A DNA stretch of 42,311 nt from the NCBI GenBank assembly GCA_025927835.1, contig JAICKR010000007.1, positions 1 to 42,311 on the forward strand, written 5' to 3'. Below the pieces are notes generated by a model. That model worked only from the letters and a program-made list of their open reading frames with translations. It ran no database searches and was not told where the DNA came from. The first letter of the stretch is position 1, and each line of letters opens with the position of its first letter. Position numbers and translations under genes: made by a program. Positions 7,248 through 15,074 of the stretch are shown piece after piece. This DNA is from Jatrophihabitans sp. Lineage in GTDB: Bacteria > Actinomycetota > Actinomycetes > Mycobacteriales > Jatrophihabitantaceae.

Positions 7248-8093
7248 GTGGACGCGGCGATCGTCGTGCGTGGCCTGGGCAAGTCCTACGCCGGGCAGGC
7301 CGTCGTCGACGACGTCGAGCTGACGATCGAGCGCGGTGAGTGCTTCGCGCTGCTCGGCCCGAACGGCGCGGGCAAGACCACGACCGTCGAGATCCTCGAG
7401 GGGTTCCGGCACCGCGACGCCGGCGAGGTGACGGTGCTCGGCATCGATCCCGCGCGCGGTGACCGCAACTGGCGCGCGCAGGTGGGTGTGGTCGGCCAGA
7501 GCGTCGGCGCGCCACTCGACCTGTCCGTGCGCGAGATGCTCGACCACTTCGCCGCGTATCACGCGCAACCACGCAGCACCGACGACCTGCTCACCGCGGT
7601 CGGGCTCACCGATGCCGCGCGCACGCGTATCCCGAACCTGTCCGGCGGCCAGCGCCGACGGCTCGACGTCGCACTCGGCGTGCAGGGCCGGCCCGAGGTG
7701 CTCTTCCTCGACGAGCCGACGACCGGCCTCGACCCGGCCGCGCGCCGGCAGTTCTGGGCGCTGATCACGAACCTGCGCGCAGCGGGCACGACGATCCTGC
7801 TGACCACCCACTACCTCGACGAGGCGGCGCACCTCGCCGACCGGGTGGCGGTTATCGCGCGCGGCAGGCTGCTCGACGTCGCCACCCCGGACGCACTGGG
7901 CCGGACCCTGCGGCTCGCGGTCACCGTGCGCTGGACGGACGAGGGCGGCCGGCACGAGGTGTCGACCCGGACGCCGACCGCGACCGTGCGCGAGATCCTC
8001 GCCTCCGTCCCGACCGGCGAGGTGCCCGATCTCGCGGTGTACCGGCCGTCGCTCGAGGACGTCTATCTCGCGATGCTGGAGCACACCGAATGA
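7248..8093 (+). CDS. ABC exporter ATP-binding subunit
   Basis: This 281-residue nucleotide-binding protein has Walker A GPNGAGKT (residues 37-44), signature LSGGQ (131-135), Walker B LFLDEP (152-157) and the switch His in TTHYLDE. It is of the CcmA/DrrA type that powers drug, lipid or polysaccharide efflux. The C-terminal 70 residues form the regulatory tail seen in DrrA-like proteins. The GTG start at 7248 is 12 bases after the flotillin stop, and the stop overlaps the permease start by ATGA, so the two are translationally coupled. The substrate is unknown. Confidence 0.9.
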   Translation: MDAAIVVRGLGKSYAGQAVVDDVELTIERGECFALLGPNGAGKTTTVEILEGFRHRDAGEVTVLGIDPARGDRNWRAQVGVVGQSVGAPLDLSVREMLDHFAAYHAQPRSTDDLLTAVGLTDAARTRIPNLSGGQRRRLDVALGVQGRPEVLFLDEPTTGLDPAARRQFWALITNLRAAGTTILLTTHYLDEAAHLADRVAVIARGRLLDVATPDALGRTLRLAVTVRWTDEGGRHEVSTRTPTATVREILASVPTGEVPDLAVYRPSLEDVYLAMLEHTE

Positions 8094-8902
8094 CGACGAC
8101 CCCGAGCACGCCGCCGCCCGCGCTGCGCATCGGCCGGGCGCGGGCGAAGCTGGAGCTGATCCTGTTCTTTCGCGAGCCGGCGCAGGTGATCTTCTCCTTC
8201 GCCTACCCGGTGCTGATGATGCTCATCTTCGCGTCCGTGTTCCGGAACGAGACCGTCGCCGGCGGGGTCACGTACAAGCAGTACTTCCTGGCCGGCATCG
8301 CCGCGACGGGCATCATGCTGGCGAGCTTCCAGGCGCTGGGCATCCGCATCGCGCTCGAGCGTGACAACGGAGAACTGGGCCGCCTGCAGGCACTCGGCAC
8401 TCCCCCGGTCGCCTACTTCCTGGGCAAGGCCGCACAGGTGCTGGCGACGAGCACGCTGCAGCTGATCTCGCTGCTGCTCGTCGCCCGGTTCGCCTTCGAC
8501 GTGTCTATGCCGATCGACACCGCGCACTGGCTGACCTTCGCCTGGGTCGCGGTGCTCGGGTCGCTGTCCGGGATGGTGCTCGGCGTCGCGGTGTCGCTGC
8601 TGCCGCACCAGGGCAGGTCGGCCGACACGGTCGTCGCGTCGATCGCGCTGGTGCTGCAGTTCTTCTCCGGCGTGTTCTTCGTCTTCAGCAGGCTGCCGGC
8701 CTGGATGCGCGACGTCGCCGCGGTCTTCCCCCTCAAGTGGCTCACCCAGGGCATGCGCTCGGCATTCCTGCCCGACGCCGCGAAGCACGCCGAGGTGAGC
8801 GGTTCGTGGCAGCACGGCTGGACCGCGGCCGTGCTGGTCGCCTGGATCGTCGTCGGGCTGGCGGTGTGCGCGCGCAGCTTCCGCTGGCGCAGCTCGGACT
8901 AG
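8090..8902 (+). CDS. ABC-2 type exporter permease
   Basis: This 270-residue membrane protein has about six hydrophobic segments, for example VIFSFAYPVLMMLIFASVF, LISLLLVARFAF, VVASIALVLQFFSGVFFVF and WTAAVLVAWIVVGLAVC. The ABC-2 signature region (FSGVFFVFSRLPAWMRDVAAVFPL) is clear. It forms the transporter with the ATPase encoded immediately upstream. Its stop codon overlaps the stop of the convergent flavin oxidoreductase gene, leaving no room for an intergenic terminator. Confidence 0.88.
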   Translation: MTTTPSTPPPALRIGRARAKLELILFFREPAQVIFSFAYPVLMMLIFASVFRNETVAGGVTYKQYFLAGIAATGIMLASFQALGIRIALERDNGELGRLQALGTPPVAYFLGKAAQVLATSTLQLISLLLVARFAFDVSMPIDTAHWLTFAWVAVLGSLSGMVLGVAVSLLPHQGRSADTVVASIALVLQFFSGVFFVFSRLPAWMRDVAAVFPLKWLTQGMRSAFLPDAAKHAEVSGSWQHGWTAAVLVAWIVVGLAVCARSFRWRSSD

Positions 8903-10062
8903 ACCGGGATCTCCGGGCAATGGGTGCCGCGGTAGATCGTGGGCATGCACCGGTTGCAGTGGATGCACAGCGACGTGGCATCCGCATCGGCCTGCAGCCG
9001 GCTGACGAGGTCGGGTTCGCGCAGCAGCGCGCGGGCCATCGCGACGAACTCGAAACCGGCCGCCATCGCCTCGTCCATCACGGCTCGGTCCGTGACACCG
9101 CCGAGCAGGATCATCGGCAGCCGTACCGCCTCGCGTACCCGGCGCGCGTCGGCGAGCAGGTAGCCGTCGCGGTAGGGATAGGAGTGCAGCCGGGTACGGC
9201 CGAACAGCCGGATGCCGGTACGTACCGGCTCGCGCATCGCGTCGGCGAACTCGCGCAGCGGTGCCGGGCCTTTGAACAGGTACATCGGGTTGAGCAGCGA
9301 ACTGCCGGCCGTCATCTCGAGCGCGTCCAGTGACCCGTCCTGCTCGAGCCACTGCGCGACCTGGATCGACTCCTCGATCGCGAACCCGCGGCGCACGCCG
9401 TCCTCGAGGTTGAGCTTGGCGATGATCGCGAGCCGGCCGCCGACCGCGACGCGCACAGCGCGCGCGACCGCACGGGCGAAGCGCGCCCGATTCTCCAACG
9501 AGCCGCCGTACTCGTCGCGGCGCCGGTTCAGCCGTGGCGACAGGAACGCGGACGCGAGGTAGTTGTGGCCGAGGTGGATCTCCACCGCGTCGAAGCCCGC
9601 CTCGACGGCCATGCGCGCGGCGTCCGCGTGGGCCTGCACGATGCGCTCGAGTTCGGCACTGCTCGCCCGCTTGGTGAACTGCATGCTCAGCGGCGAGAAC
9701 GTCCGGCTCGGCGCGAGCGCAGGCAGCCGGTTGCTGCGCGAGTCGGCGACCGGCCCGGCGTGCCCGATCTGCGCCGACACCGCAGCGCCCTCGGCGTGCA
9801 CTGCATCGGTGAGCTTTCGCAGTCCCGGGAGCGCGTCGTCGCGCCAAGACACCTGATGCCGGTCGGTGCGTCCCTCGGGCGACACCGCGAGGTACGCCAC
9901 CGTGGTCATGCCGACCCCGCCGGCCGCCAGCGTGCGGTGAAACGCGACGAGGTCGTCGCTCACCACGCCGCCGCGGGTCATGCCCTCGAACGTCGCCGCC
10001 TTGATGACGTGATTGCGCAGGCGCACCGGCCCGAGCGAGGCCGGCGCGAAGACGTCGGTCAC
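8899..10062 (-). CDS. NADH:flavin oxidoreductase of the Old Yellow Enzyme / dienoyl-CoA reductase type
   Basis: This 387-residue protein is an OYE-type FMN barrel: LGPVRLRNHVIKAATFEG near the N-terminus, QIGHAGP, AARMAVEAGFDAVEIHLGHN, the LSPRLNRRRDEYGGS motif and ILLGGVTD near the end. The last 24 residues hold CIHCNRC and a fourth Cys nine residues later, like the Fe-S ligand set of 2,4-dienoyl-CoA reductases, but the dinucleotide-binding domains of those enzymes are absent. The GTG at 10062 overlaps the stop of the upstream flavin enzyme (GTGA). It is the third gene of the fadD19 operon, so it may reduce a sterol-derived acyl-CoA or ring double bond; that is inference. Confidence 0.83.
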   Translation of the reverse strand: MTDVFAPASLGPVRLRNHVIKAATFEGMTRGGVVSDDLVAFHRTLAAGGVGMTTVAYLAVSPEGRTDRHQVSWRDDALPGLRKLTDAVHAEGAAVSAQIGHAGPVADSRSNRLPALAPSRTFSPLSMQFTKRASSAELERIVQAHADAARMAVEAGFDAVEIHLGHNYLASAFLSPRLNRRRDEYGGSLENRARFARAVARAVRVAVGGRLAIIAKLNLEDGVRRGFAIEESIQVAQWLEQDGSLDALEMTAGSSLLNPMYLFKGPAPLREFADAMREPVRTGIRLFGRTRLHSYPYRDGYLLADARRVREAVRLPMILLGGVTDRAVMDEAMAAGFEFVAMARALLREPDLVSRLQADADATSLCIHCNRCMPTIYRGTHCPEIPV

Positions 10063-11162
10063 CGAGACTTGTCGAGGCGCTGCAGTGTCTCGTCGAACTC
10101 GGCGAGCAGTTCGTCGAACAGCTCGGCGACTGGACGCACTGCGTTCATCCGGCCGACGATCTGCCCGACCGGCATCGCCACGACCTCGGGATCGTTCGCG
10201 GCCGCGATGCGTTGGTGCGCCTCGGCGACGAGGATGTTCTGCAACGGCATCGGCAGCGGATCGGGCGCGCCCGCTTCGGCCCACGCCTCCGTCCACTTCG
10301 TCTTGAGCAGCCGGGCCGGCTTGCCGCTGTAGACGCGGGCCCGCACGGTCTGATCGGAACCGGCCGCGACCAGCGCACGCTGCACCGCGTCGCCCTGGCC
10401 GAGCCGGTACTCCGAGGTCGTCAGCCAGTAGGAGCCCATCCACACGCCACCGGCCCCGAGCGCGAGCGCGGCCGCGATCTGCCGGCCGGAGCCGATGCCG
10501 CCGGCGGCCAGCACCTGCGCGTCCGTGCCGACCGCGTCGACGATCTCCGGCACGAGCACCATCGTGGCGATCTCGCCGGTGTGCCCGCCTGCCTCGGTGC
10601 CCTGCGCGATCACGATGTCCACACCGTTGTCGACATGCGACCGCGCGTGCTTCGCCTTACCGGCGAGCGCCGCGACGACTACATCGTGTTCGTGCGCGAG
10701 GTCGATGACGTCCTTCGGGGGCGAGCCGAGCGCGTTGGCGATGAGCGCGGGACGGTGCCGCAGCGCGACCTCGACGTGGGCACGCGCGACCGAGTGCAGC
10801 CAACCGAGTACGCCGGCGGCGCCGGGGTCGTCGTCGGCGGGCAACGGCGGCACGCCGAGCTTGCGCAACGTGTCGTCGACGAACTTGCGGTGTCCGTCCG
10901 GGATGTACTGGCCCAGGTCGGTGACGGTGCCCTCGGTGGGGATCTTGGCCGGCATGACGACGTCGACGCCGTACGGCTTGCCGTCGGTGTTCTCGTCCAT
11001 CCAATTCAGGACGGCGTCGAGCTCCTCCGCCTCGTTGAACCGCACGCAGCCCAGTACGCCGAGCCCGCCGGCTCGGCTCACCGCCGCGGCGACGTGCTCC
11101 GACGGCGTGAACGCGAAGATCGGGTGGGCTATGCCGAGCTGGTCGCAGATCGGGGTGCGCAC
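10059..11162 (-). CDS. Nitronate-monooxygenase-family flavoprotein in the fadD19 operon
   Basis: This 367-residue FMN-barrel protein contains the N-terminal loop AHPIFAFTPSEHVAAAVS, the phosphate-binding motif IAQGTEAGGHTGE, VLAAGGIGSGRQIAAAL and MGSYWLTTSEY. The GTG at 11162 is preceded by AGGAGACG (8-bp spacing). It overlaps the 3' end of fadD19 by 34 bases and the next flavin gene by 4. Relatives in sterol loci (IpdC) work on CoA thioesters rather than nitroalkanes, and the operon suggests a CoA-thioester substrate here too. The central segment (residues about 70-115, with PTEGTVTDLGQYIPDG) is longer than in the other two family members of this window. Confidence 0.82.
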   Translation of the reverse strand: MRTPICDQLGIAHPIFAFTPSEHVAAAVSRAGGLGVLGCVRFNEAEELDAVLNWMDENTDGKPYGVDVVMPAKIPTEGTVTDLGQYIPDGHRKFVDDTLRKLGVPPLPADDDPGAAGVLGWLHSVARAHVEVALRHRPALIANALGSPPKDVIDLAHEHDVVVAALAGKAKHARSHVDNGVDIVIAQGTEAGGHTGEIATMVLVPEIVDAVGTDAQVLAAGGIGSGRQIAAALALGAGGVWMGSYWLTTSEYRLGQGDAVQRALVAAGSDQTVRARVYSGKPARLLKTKWTEAWAEAGAPDPLPMPLQNILVAEAHQRIAAANDPEVVAMPVGQIVGRMNAVRPVAELFDELLAEFDETLQRLDKSR

Positions 11163-12763
11163 AGATCGTCTCCTGGGTGGTCGGTGGCGTACTGGCTCGC
11201 CCACTTGTAATCGGCCTTCGCGGTCGCGAGGCGCTGGACCTTGTCGACGAGCCAGATCGAGCGCGGCACCTTGTAGCCCGCGATCTCTCCGCGCGCGTGC
11301 TGGATGAGGTCCTCGGCGTTCGGCGTCGCGCCCGGCCGCGGTTCGATCAGCGCCGCCACGCGCTGGCCGAGGCGCTCGTCCGGCACGCCCACCACGAGCA
11401 CGTCGAACACGTCCGGGTGCGACATCAACGCGGCCTCGACCTCTTCGGGGAAGACCTTCTCACCGCCGGTGTTCACCGACGTGTTGCCGCGGCCCAGCAG
11501 CGTGATCGTGCCGTCGGCCTCGTGCCGGGCGAAGTCCCCGGGCACCGTGAAGCGCTTGCCGTCGACCTCGACGAAGAGCCGCGCGGTCTTGTCCGGGTCC
11601 TTGTAGTAGCCCAGCGGAATGTGCCCGCCGCGGGCCAGCCGACCGATCTCCTCCGAGCCCGCCGGGATCGGCTTGTTGTACTCGTCGATGACGATCGTGT
11701 CGGCGCCGGCGCTCACGCGCGGACCGCCGATGCCCTGCTCGCTGTCCTTGGTGATCATGCCGATACCCATGAAGCCCGTCTCGGACGAGCCGATGGCGTC
11801 GGTCACAATCGAGTTGGGGAACAGCTCGAGGTACTCGTTCTTGACACTCTGCGAGAACAGCGCGGCGCTGCTGGAGATCGCGAACACCGAGGACACGTCG
11901 TAGCTGCCGGCCTTGAACGCCTCGATCATCGGCCGCGCCATCGCGTCGCCGATGAGCACGACGACGTTGACCTTGCGCCGCTCGACCGCCTTCCACACCT
12001 CGACCGGATCGAACTGCGGCAGCAACACGACGGTGTCGCCGCCGAACAGCGCCATCAGCGCCGCCCACTGCGCGTTGCCGTGAATGAGCGGGGCGAGACA
12101 CAGCCGCACCATGCCGCCGCTCGTCTTGCCGGCCTCGGACTGCTCGTACTCGCTCTGCAGCGGTTCGCGGGTCATGAAGTTGATGCCGCCGCCGAGGGTG
12201 CGCCACACGTCCTCGTGCCGCCACATCACGCCCTTGGGCATGCCGGTGGTGCCGCCGGTGTAGAGCAGGTACAGGTCGTCGTTGCTGCGCTGCTCGAAGT
12301 CGCGCTCGGTGCTGCCGCTAGCGAGTGCGTCCGCCCAGGACGTGCCGGTGAACGCCGCGCCGCTGTCGTCGTCGATGACGACGACGTGCTTGACCGACGG
12401 CGCGCCGGGCAGCGCCTGGGCGACGTTGTCGGCATACGTCTGCTCGTGGACCAGCGCGACCACGTCGGCGTTGTCGAGGACGTAGCGGATCTCGGTCGCG
12501 GTGTAGCGGAAGTTGACGTTGATCAGCGCCGCTCGCAGCTTGTAGACCGCGAGCATGGTGACGATCGCTTCGAGCCGGTTGCGGGTGCACATGCCGACGT
12601 GCGAGCCCGCGCTCACGCCCTGGGCGGCGAGATGGTGCGCGAGGCGGTTGGCCTGCTCCTCGAGCTCGGCGTAGGTCGCTTCGTCATCGCCGCACGCGAC
12701 CGCCAGCCGCTCCGGGAACAGGTCGACCGCGTGCTCGAACAGGTCCGCAATGTTGAAGGCCAC
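11129..12763 (-). CDS. fadD19: Steroid-CoA ligase FadD19
   Basis: This 544-residue AMP-forming ligase activates the C26 carboxyl of 3-oxocholest-4-en-26-oate and, in Rhodococcus, is needed for C-24-branched sterols. The P-loop YTGGTTGMPKG is at residues 168-178, followed by the adenylation motif SSETGFMG and the C-terminal hinge with GRGNTSVNTGGEKVFPEEVE. The end reads TAKADYKWA, with the expected catalytic Lys. The GTG at 12763 has no Shine-Dalgarno sequence and lies 10 bases from a KstR-like box, which suggests a leaderless or nearly leaderless transcript. It is divergent from echA19, exactly as Rv3515c/Rv3516 in M. tuberculosis, which makes the identification firm. Confidence 0.93.
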   Translation of the reverse strand: MAFNIADLFEHAVDLFPERLAVACGDDEATYAELEEQANRLAHHLAAQGVSAGSHVGMCTRNRLEAIVTMLAVYKLRAALINVNFRYTATEIRYVLDNADVVALVHEQTYADNVAQALPGAPSVKHVVVIDDDSGAAFTGTSWADALASGSTERDFEQRSNDDLYLLYTGGTTGMPKGVMWRHEDVWRTLGGGINFMTREPLQSEYEQSEAGKTSGGMVRLCLAPLIHGNAQWAALMALFGGDTVVLLPQFDPVEVWKAVERRKVNVVVLIGDAMARPMIEAFKAGSYDVSSVFAISSSAALFSQSVKNEYLELFPNSIVTDAIGSSETGFMGIGMITKDSEQGIGGPRVSAGADTIVIDEYNKPIPAGSEEIGRLARGGHIPLGYYKDPDKTARLFVEVDGKRFTVPGDFARHEADGTITLLGRGNTSVNTGGEKVFPEEVEAALMSHPDVFDVLVVGVPDERLGQRVAALIEPRPGATPNAEDLIQHARGEIAGYKVPRSIWLVDKVQRLATAKADYKWASQYATDHPGDDLCAPRSATSSA

Positions 12764-12773
12764 GCAGCAAAAC

Positions 12774-12787
12774 TAGAACGTGTTATC
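12774..12787. promoter_or_regulatory. KstR-like operator between fadD19 and echA19
   Basis: TAGAACGTGTTATC matches the KstR consensus TnnAACnnGTTnnA at all defined positions but the last. It is 10 bases from the fadD19 start and 40 bases from the echA19 start, so it could control both. KstR is a TetR-family repressor released by sterol CoA thioesters. Confidence 0.82.
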
Positions 12788-12827
12788 GTTCGGGGCAAGC
12801 CCGGATCGCCTGTGAGGACGGTTCCCG

Positions 12828-13652
12828 ATGACTGCGGTTACCCCCGACGACCAGCACTGCCTCGTCGAGAAGCGCGGACACGTCCTCATCGTGACGATGA
12901 ACCGGCCGGAGGCGAGGAACGCGCTGTCCGGACCGATGCTCGCCGGCATGACCGCGGCCTGGGACCAGGTGGACGGCGATCCGGACATCCGGGTCGCGAT
13001 CCTCACCGGTGCGGGCGGCGCATTCTGCGCGGGCGCCGACCTCAAGGCCATGACCACCTCGCACCCGGGCGACAGCATGAATTCTTCGGCTGCCGCCGAG
13101 GGAGCCAAATCGATGGACCTGTCGGTCATCGAGTCATTGCTCAAGGGCCGGCGGCTGACCAAGCCGCTGATCGCAGCGGTCGAAGGTCCGGCCATCGCCG
13201 GCGGCACCGAGATCCTGCAGGCCACCGACATCCGCGTCGCCGGTGAGAGCGCACGCTTCGGGGTGAGCGAGCCGCGCTGGGGGCTGTTCCCGCTCGGCGG
13301 TTCCGCGGTTCGGCTGGTACGCCAGGTCCCGTACACGGTCGCCGCCGATCTGCTGCTCACCGGGCGGCACATCACCGCGCCCGAGGCGAAGGAGATCGGG
13401 CTCATCGGCCACGTCGTCACCGACGGCGAGGCGCTGGCGACGGCGCTCGAGATCGCCGATTCGATCGCTGCGAACGGCCCGCTCGCGGTGCAGGCGATCC
13501 TCCGCACGATCCGCGAGTCGGAAGGCATGCACGAGAACGACGCGTTCCGGCTCGACGCGAAGCTCGGCATGGCGGTGTTCCAGAGCGAGGACGCGAAGGA
13601 GGGCCCGCGCGCGTTCGCGGAGAAGCGCAAGCCCAACTTCCAGGGACGCTAG
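12828..13652 (+). CDS. echA19: Sterol side-chain enoyl-CoA hydratase EchA19
   Basis: This 274-residue crotonase-fold protein has the oxyanion-hole motifs [11 protein letters not shown] and [14 protein letters not shown], with a catalytic Glu in the [13 protein letters not shown] segment. In M. tuberculosis EchA19 hydrates the C22-C23 double bond of the C24 sterol enoyl-CoA. The ATG at 12828 follows GAGGA by 9 bases. The position divergent from fadD19 across a KstR-like box matches the mycobacterial arrangement. The C-terminus [12 protein letters not shown] is the usual crotonase tail. The next gene begins 10 bases downstream. Confidence 0.92.
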   Translation: MTAVTPDDQHCLVEKRGHVLIVTMNRPEARNALSGPMLAGMTAAWDQVDGDPDIRVAILTGAGGAFCAGADLKAMTTSHPGDSMNSSAAAEGAKSMDLSVIESLLKGRRLTKPLIAAVEGPAIAGGTEILQATDIRVAGESARFGVSEPRWGLFPLGGSAVRLVRQVPYTVAADLLLTGRHITAPEAKEIGLIGHVVTDGEALATALEIADSIAANGPLAVQAILRTIRESEGMHENDAFRLDAKLGMAVFQSEDAKEGPRAFAEKRKPNFQGR

Positions 13653-13662
13653 CCTTCGGGTC

Positions 13663-14313
13663 GTGCCGACCTATCTCGTCCTGGGCGCCGGCCCGGGTTT
13701 GGGGCTGGCCGTCGCCCGGCGGTTCGCCATCGGCGGCTACGCCGCCGTGCTGGCCACCCGCGATGCCGCCGACGCCGAATCACTGGCGGACGGATTGCGG
13801 GCGGACGGCTTCGCCGCCGACGGTGTCGGCATCGACCTGCTGGATTCCGGCGATGTCACACGGGTCGTGCGCGGTGTGGGTGAGCGGCACGGCAGCATCG
13901 ACGTCCTGCACTTCCACCCCAGCATCTGGCGCGAGCAGGATCCGCTGCATCTCAGCGTCGCCGAACTGCTCCAGGACGTGACGGCCGGTGCCGCGGCGCT
14001 ACTGCCCGCGGTGCAGGCGGCGCGTCCGTTCATGCCCGCCGGCGGGCGGGTTCTCGTCACCGGCAGCGCGGCGGCAGACACGCCGTGGCACGGCGCCGCC
14101 TCGCTCGGCGTGCAGAAGGCGGCGGTGCGCAATCTGGTCACCAGCCTCGACGCGACGCTGGCGCCGGACGGCATCCGCGCGGTTGCGGTGCAGATCAACG
14201 GCGTACTCGCCGCGGATGGACCCTTCTCCCCTGCGCCGATCGCCCAGGCGATGTGGCTGGCGGTCACGCGCTCGGACGCAGAATGGACGCCGCACGTCTC
14301 GTACGACGGCTGA
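13663..14313 (+). CDS. Degenerate short-chain dehydrogenase/reductase
   Basis: This 216-residue protein has a Rossmann fold (GAGPGLGLAVARRFA, residues about 7-21) and overall SDR length, but the canonical motifs are altered. The NNAG region reads HFHPS, and at the YxxxK active site the sequence is SLGVQKAAV, so the catalytic Tyr position is Leu while Lys is kept. A Ser is present in VTGSAAAD. It therefore may bind a nucleotide without acting as a normal alcohol dehydrogenase, or use different chemistry. The GTG at 13663 lies 10 bases after echA19, so it is probably co-transcribed and KstR-controlled. It ends 19 bases before a convergent stop. Confidence 0.78.
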   Translation: MPTYLVLGAGPGLGLAVARRFAIGGYAAVLATRDAADAESLADGLRADGFAADGVGIDLLDSGDVTRVVRGVGERHGSIDVLHFHPSIWREQDPLHLSVAELLQDVTAGAAALLPAVQAARPFMPAGGRVLVTGSAAADTPWHGAASLGVQKAAVRNLVTSLDATLAPDGIRAVAVQINGVLAADGPFSPAPIAQAMWLAVTRSDAEWTPHVSYDG

Positions 14314-14332
14314 ACGCGACGGATCGGTCGGA

Positions 14333-14797
14333 TCAGGCCTTGGCGTCGATCGCTGCCGCCATGTCGGCGCCGAGCTGCTTCAGGGCCTTCGACAGGTTGT
14401 TCAACACGGGCAGGCTCTTCGACCTGGCGAAAATGCCGGACTTCGCCTTGATGACGGCGGCGACGTCCTTCTCGAGCTTCGCCACGTCGACCCGAAGAGC
14501 TTTCACCTTCTTGGCTTCGGCGTCGAAGACCTTCAGTTGCTCCTGCTTCAGCGACCTGTACTTGTCGATCTGGCCCAGCCAGCCCTTGACCATTCGGTCG
14601 CTCGCAGCGTGCGGATCGGCGGCGGTCTTCGCCTTCAGTTCCGTCAATCGGTCGGCGAGCTCTTCTGCCGCGGCGACGACGTAATCGCTCATCTTGTAAT
14701 ACTCGAGCTCGGCGGTGCGCAGCTGGCTCAGCACCGGCTGCACCTTGGCCTGGAGATCTCGGTAGCTGTCGACCACCCGCTTGAGTTCTTTCGGCAT
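14333..14797 (-). CDS. Helical, lysine-rich protein of unknown function
   Basis: I do not recognise this 154-residue protein. It is almost wholly alpha-helical in appearance, with heptad-like stretches (residues about 5-75 and 85-130, including EAKKVKALRVDVAKLEKDVAAV) and no Cys. There is no signal peptide or membrane segment. It starts at ATG 14797, 6 bases after the stop of a 58-residue helical protein, so the two form an operon. It may be a coiled-coil partner of that small protein. It resembles in composition the unknown helical protein at 1796-2302. Confidence 0.75.
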   Translation of the reverse strand: MPKELKRVVDSYRDLQAKVQPVLSQLRTAELEYYKMSDYVVAAAEELADRLTELKAKTAADPHAASDRMVKGWLGQIDKYRSLKQEQLKVFDAEAKKVKALRVDVAKLEKDVAAVIKAKSGIFARSKSLPVLNNLSKALKQLGADMAAAIDAKA

Positions 14798-14803
14798 GTC
14801 AGC

Positions 14804-14980
14804 TCACAGCTCCGGATTCTTCTTGCTGATGTCGGCGACAGCGGCGCCGGCCTTGGCGAGTTCTTCGGCGCTCTTGAGAACCTGCGCCAGGCTCGCCTTG
14901 GCGCGCTGGGCCTTCTTCTTGTCGTCCTGCGCGAGCTTCTTGAGTTGGTCGACGGTCAACTTCTCCGCCTCGTTCGCCAT
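14804..14980 (-). CDS. Small helical lysine/alanine-rich protein (58 aa) of unknown function
   Basis: This short gene begins at ATG 14980 with AGAGGGGGAC upstream and ends with TGA at 14804. The product MANEAEKLTVDQLKKLAQ... to ...ADISKKNPEL has 58 residues, no Cys and no aromatic residue. It reads as a helix containing DDKKKAQRAKA followed by a second helix (LKSAEELAKAGAAV). The codons use G/C third positions as in neighbouring genes. It is the first gene of an operon with the 154-residue helical protein and lies 94 bases downstream of the VWA gene stop. No function can be assigned. Confidence 0.68.
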   Translation of the reverse strand: MANEAEKLTVDQLKKLAQDDKKKAQRAKASLAQVLKSAEELAKAGAAVADISKKNPEL

Positions 14981-15074
14981 CGGGTCCCCCCTCTGTGGTG
15001 GCCGGATACCAACCGCAGATTAGCGCGCTTCGAGCGCCGCCAGAAGGAAGTCTGAACGGCGTAGCCGGCCGCCG

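Noticed and set aside
4761-8084. Very long open frame on the minus strand (over 1100 codons) opposite the EEP, NfeD, flotillin and ABC genes
   Set aside because: It is the mirror of GC-biased codons on the plus strand. Its translation is low in complexity (Arg/Gly/Leu-rich) and has no domain, while the plus-strand genes have clear families.
8890-8910. Possible terminator between the ABC permease and OYE genes
   Set aside because: The two stop codons overlap and no stem-loop is apparent in the shared bases.
11177-13246. Long plus-strand open frame opposite fadD19
   Set aside because: Antisense shadow of fadD19, with Arg/Asp/His-rich sequence and no motifs; fadD19 is certain.
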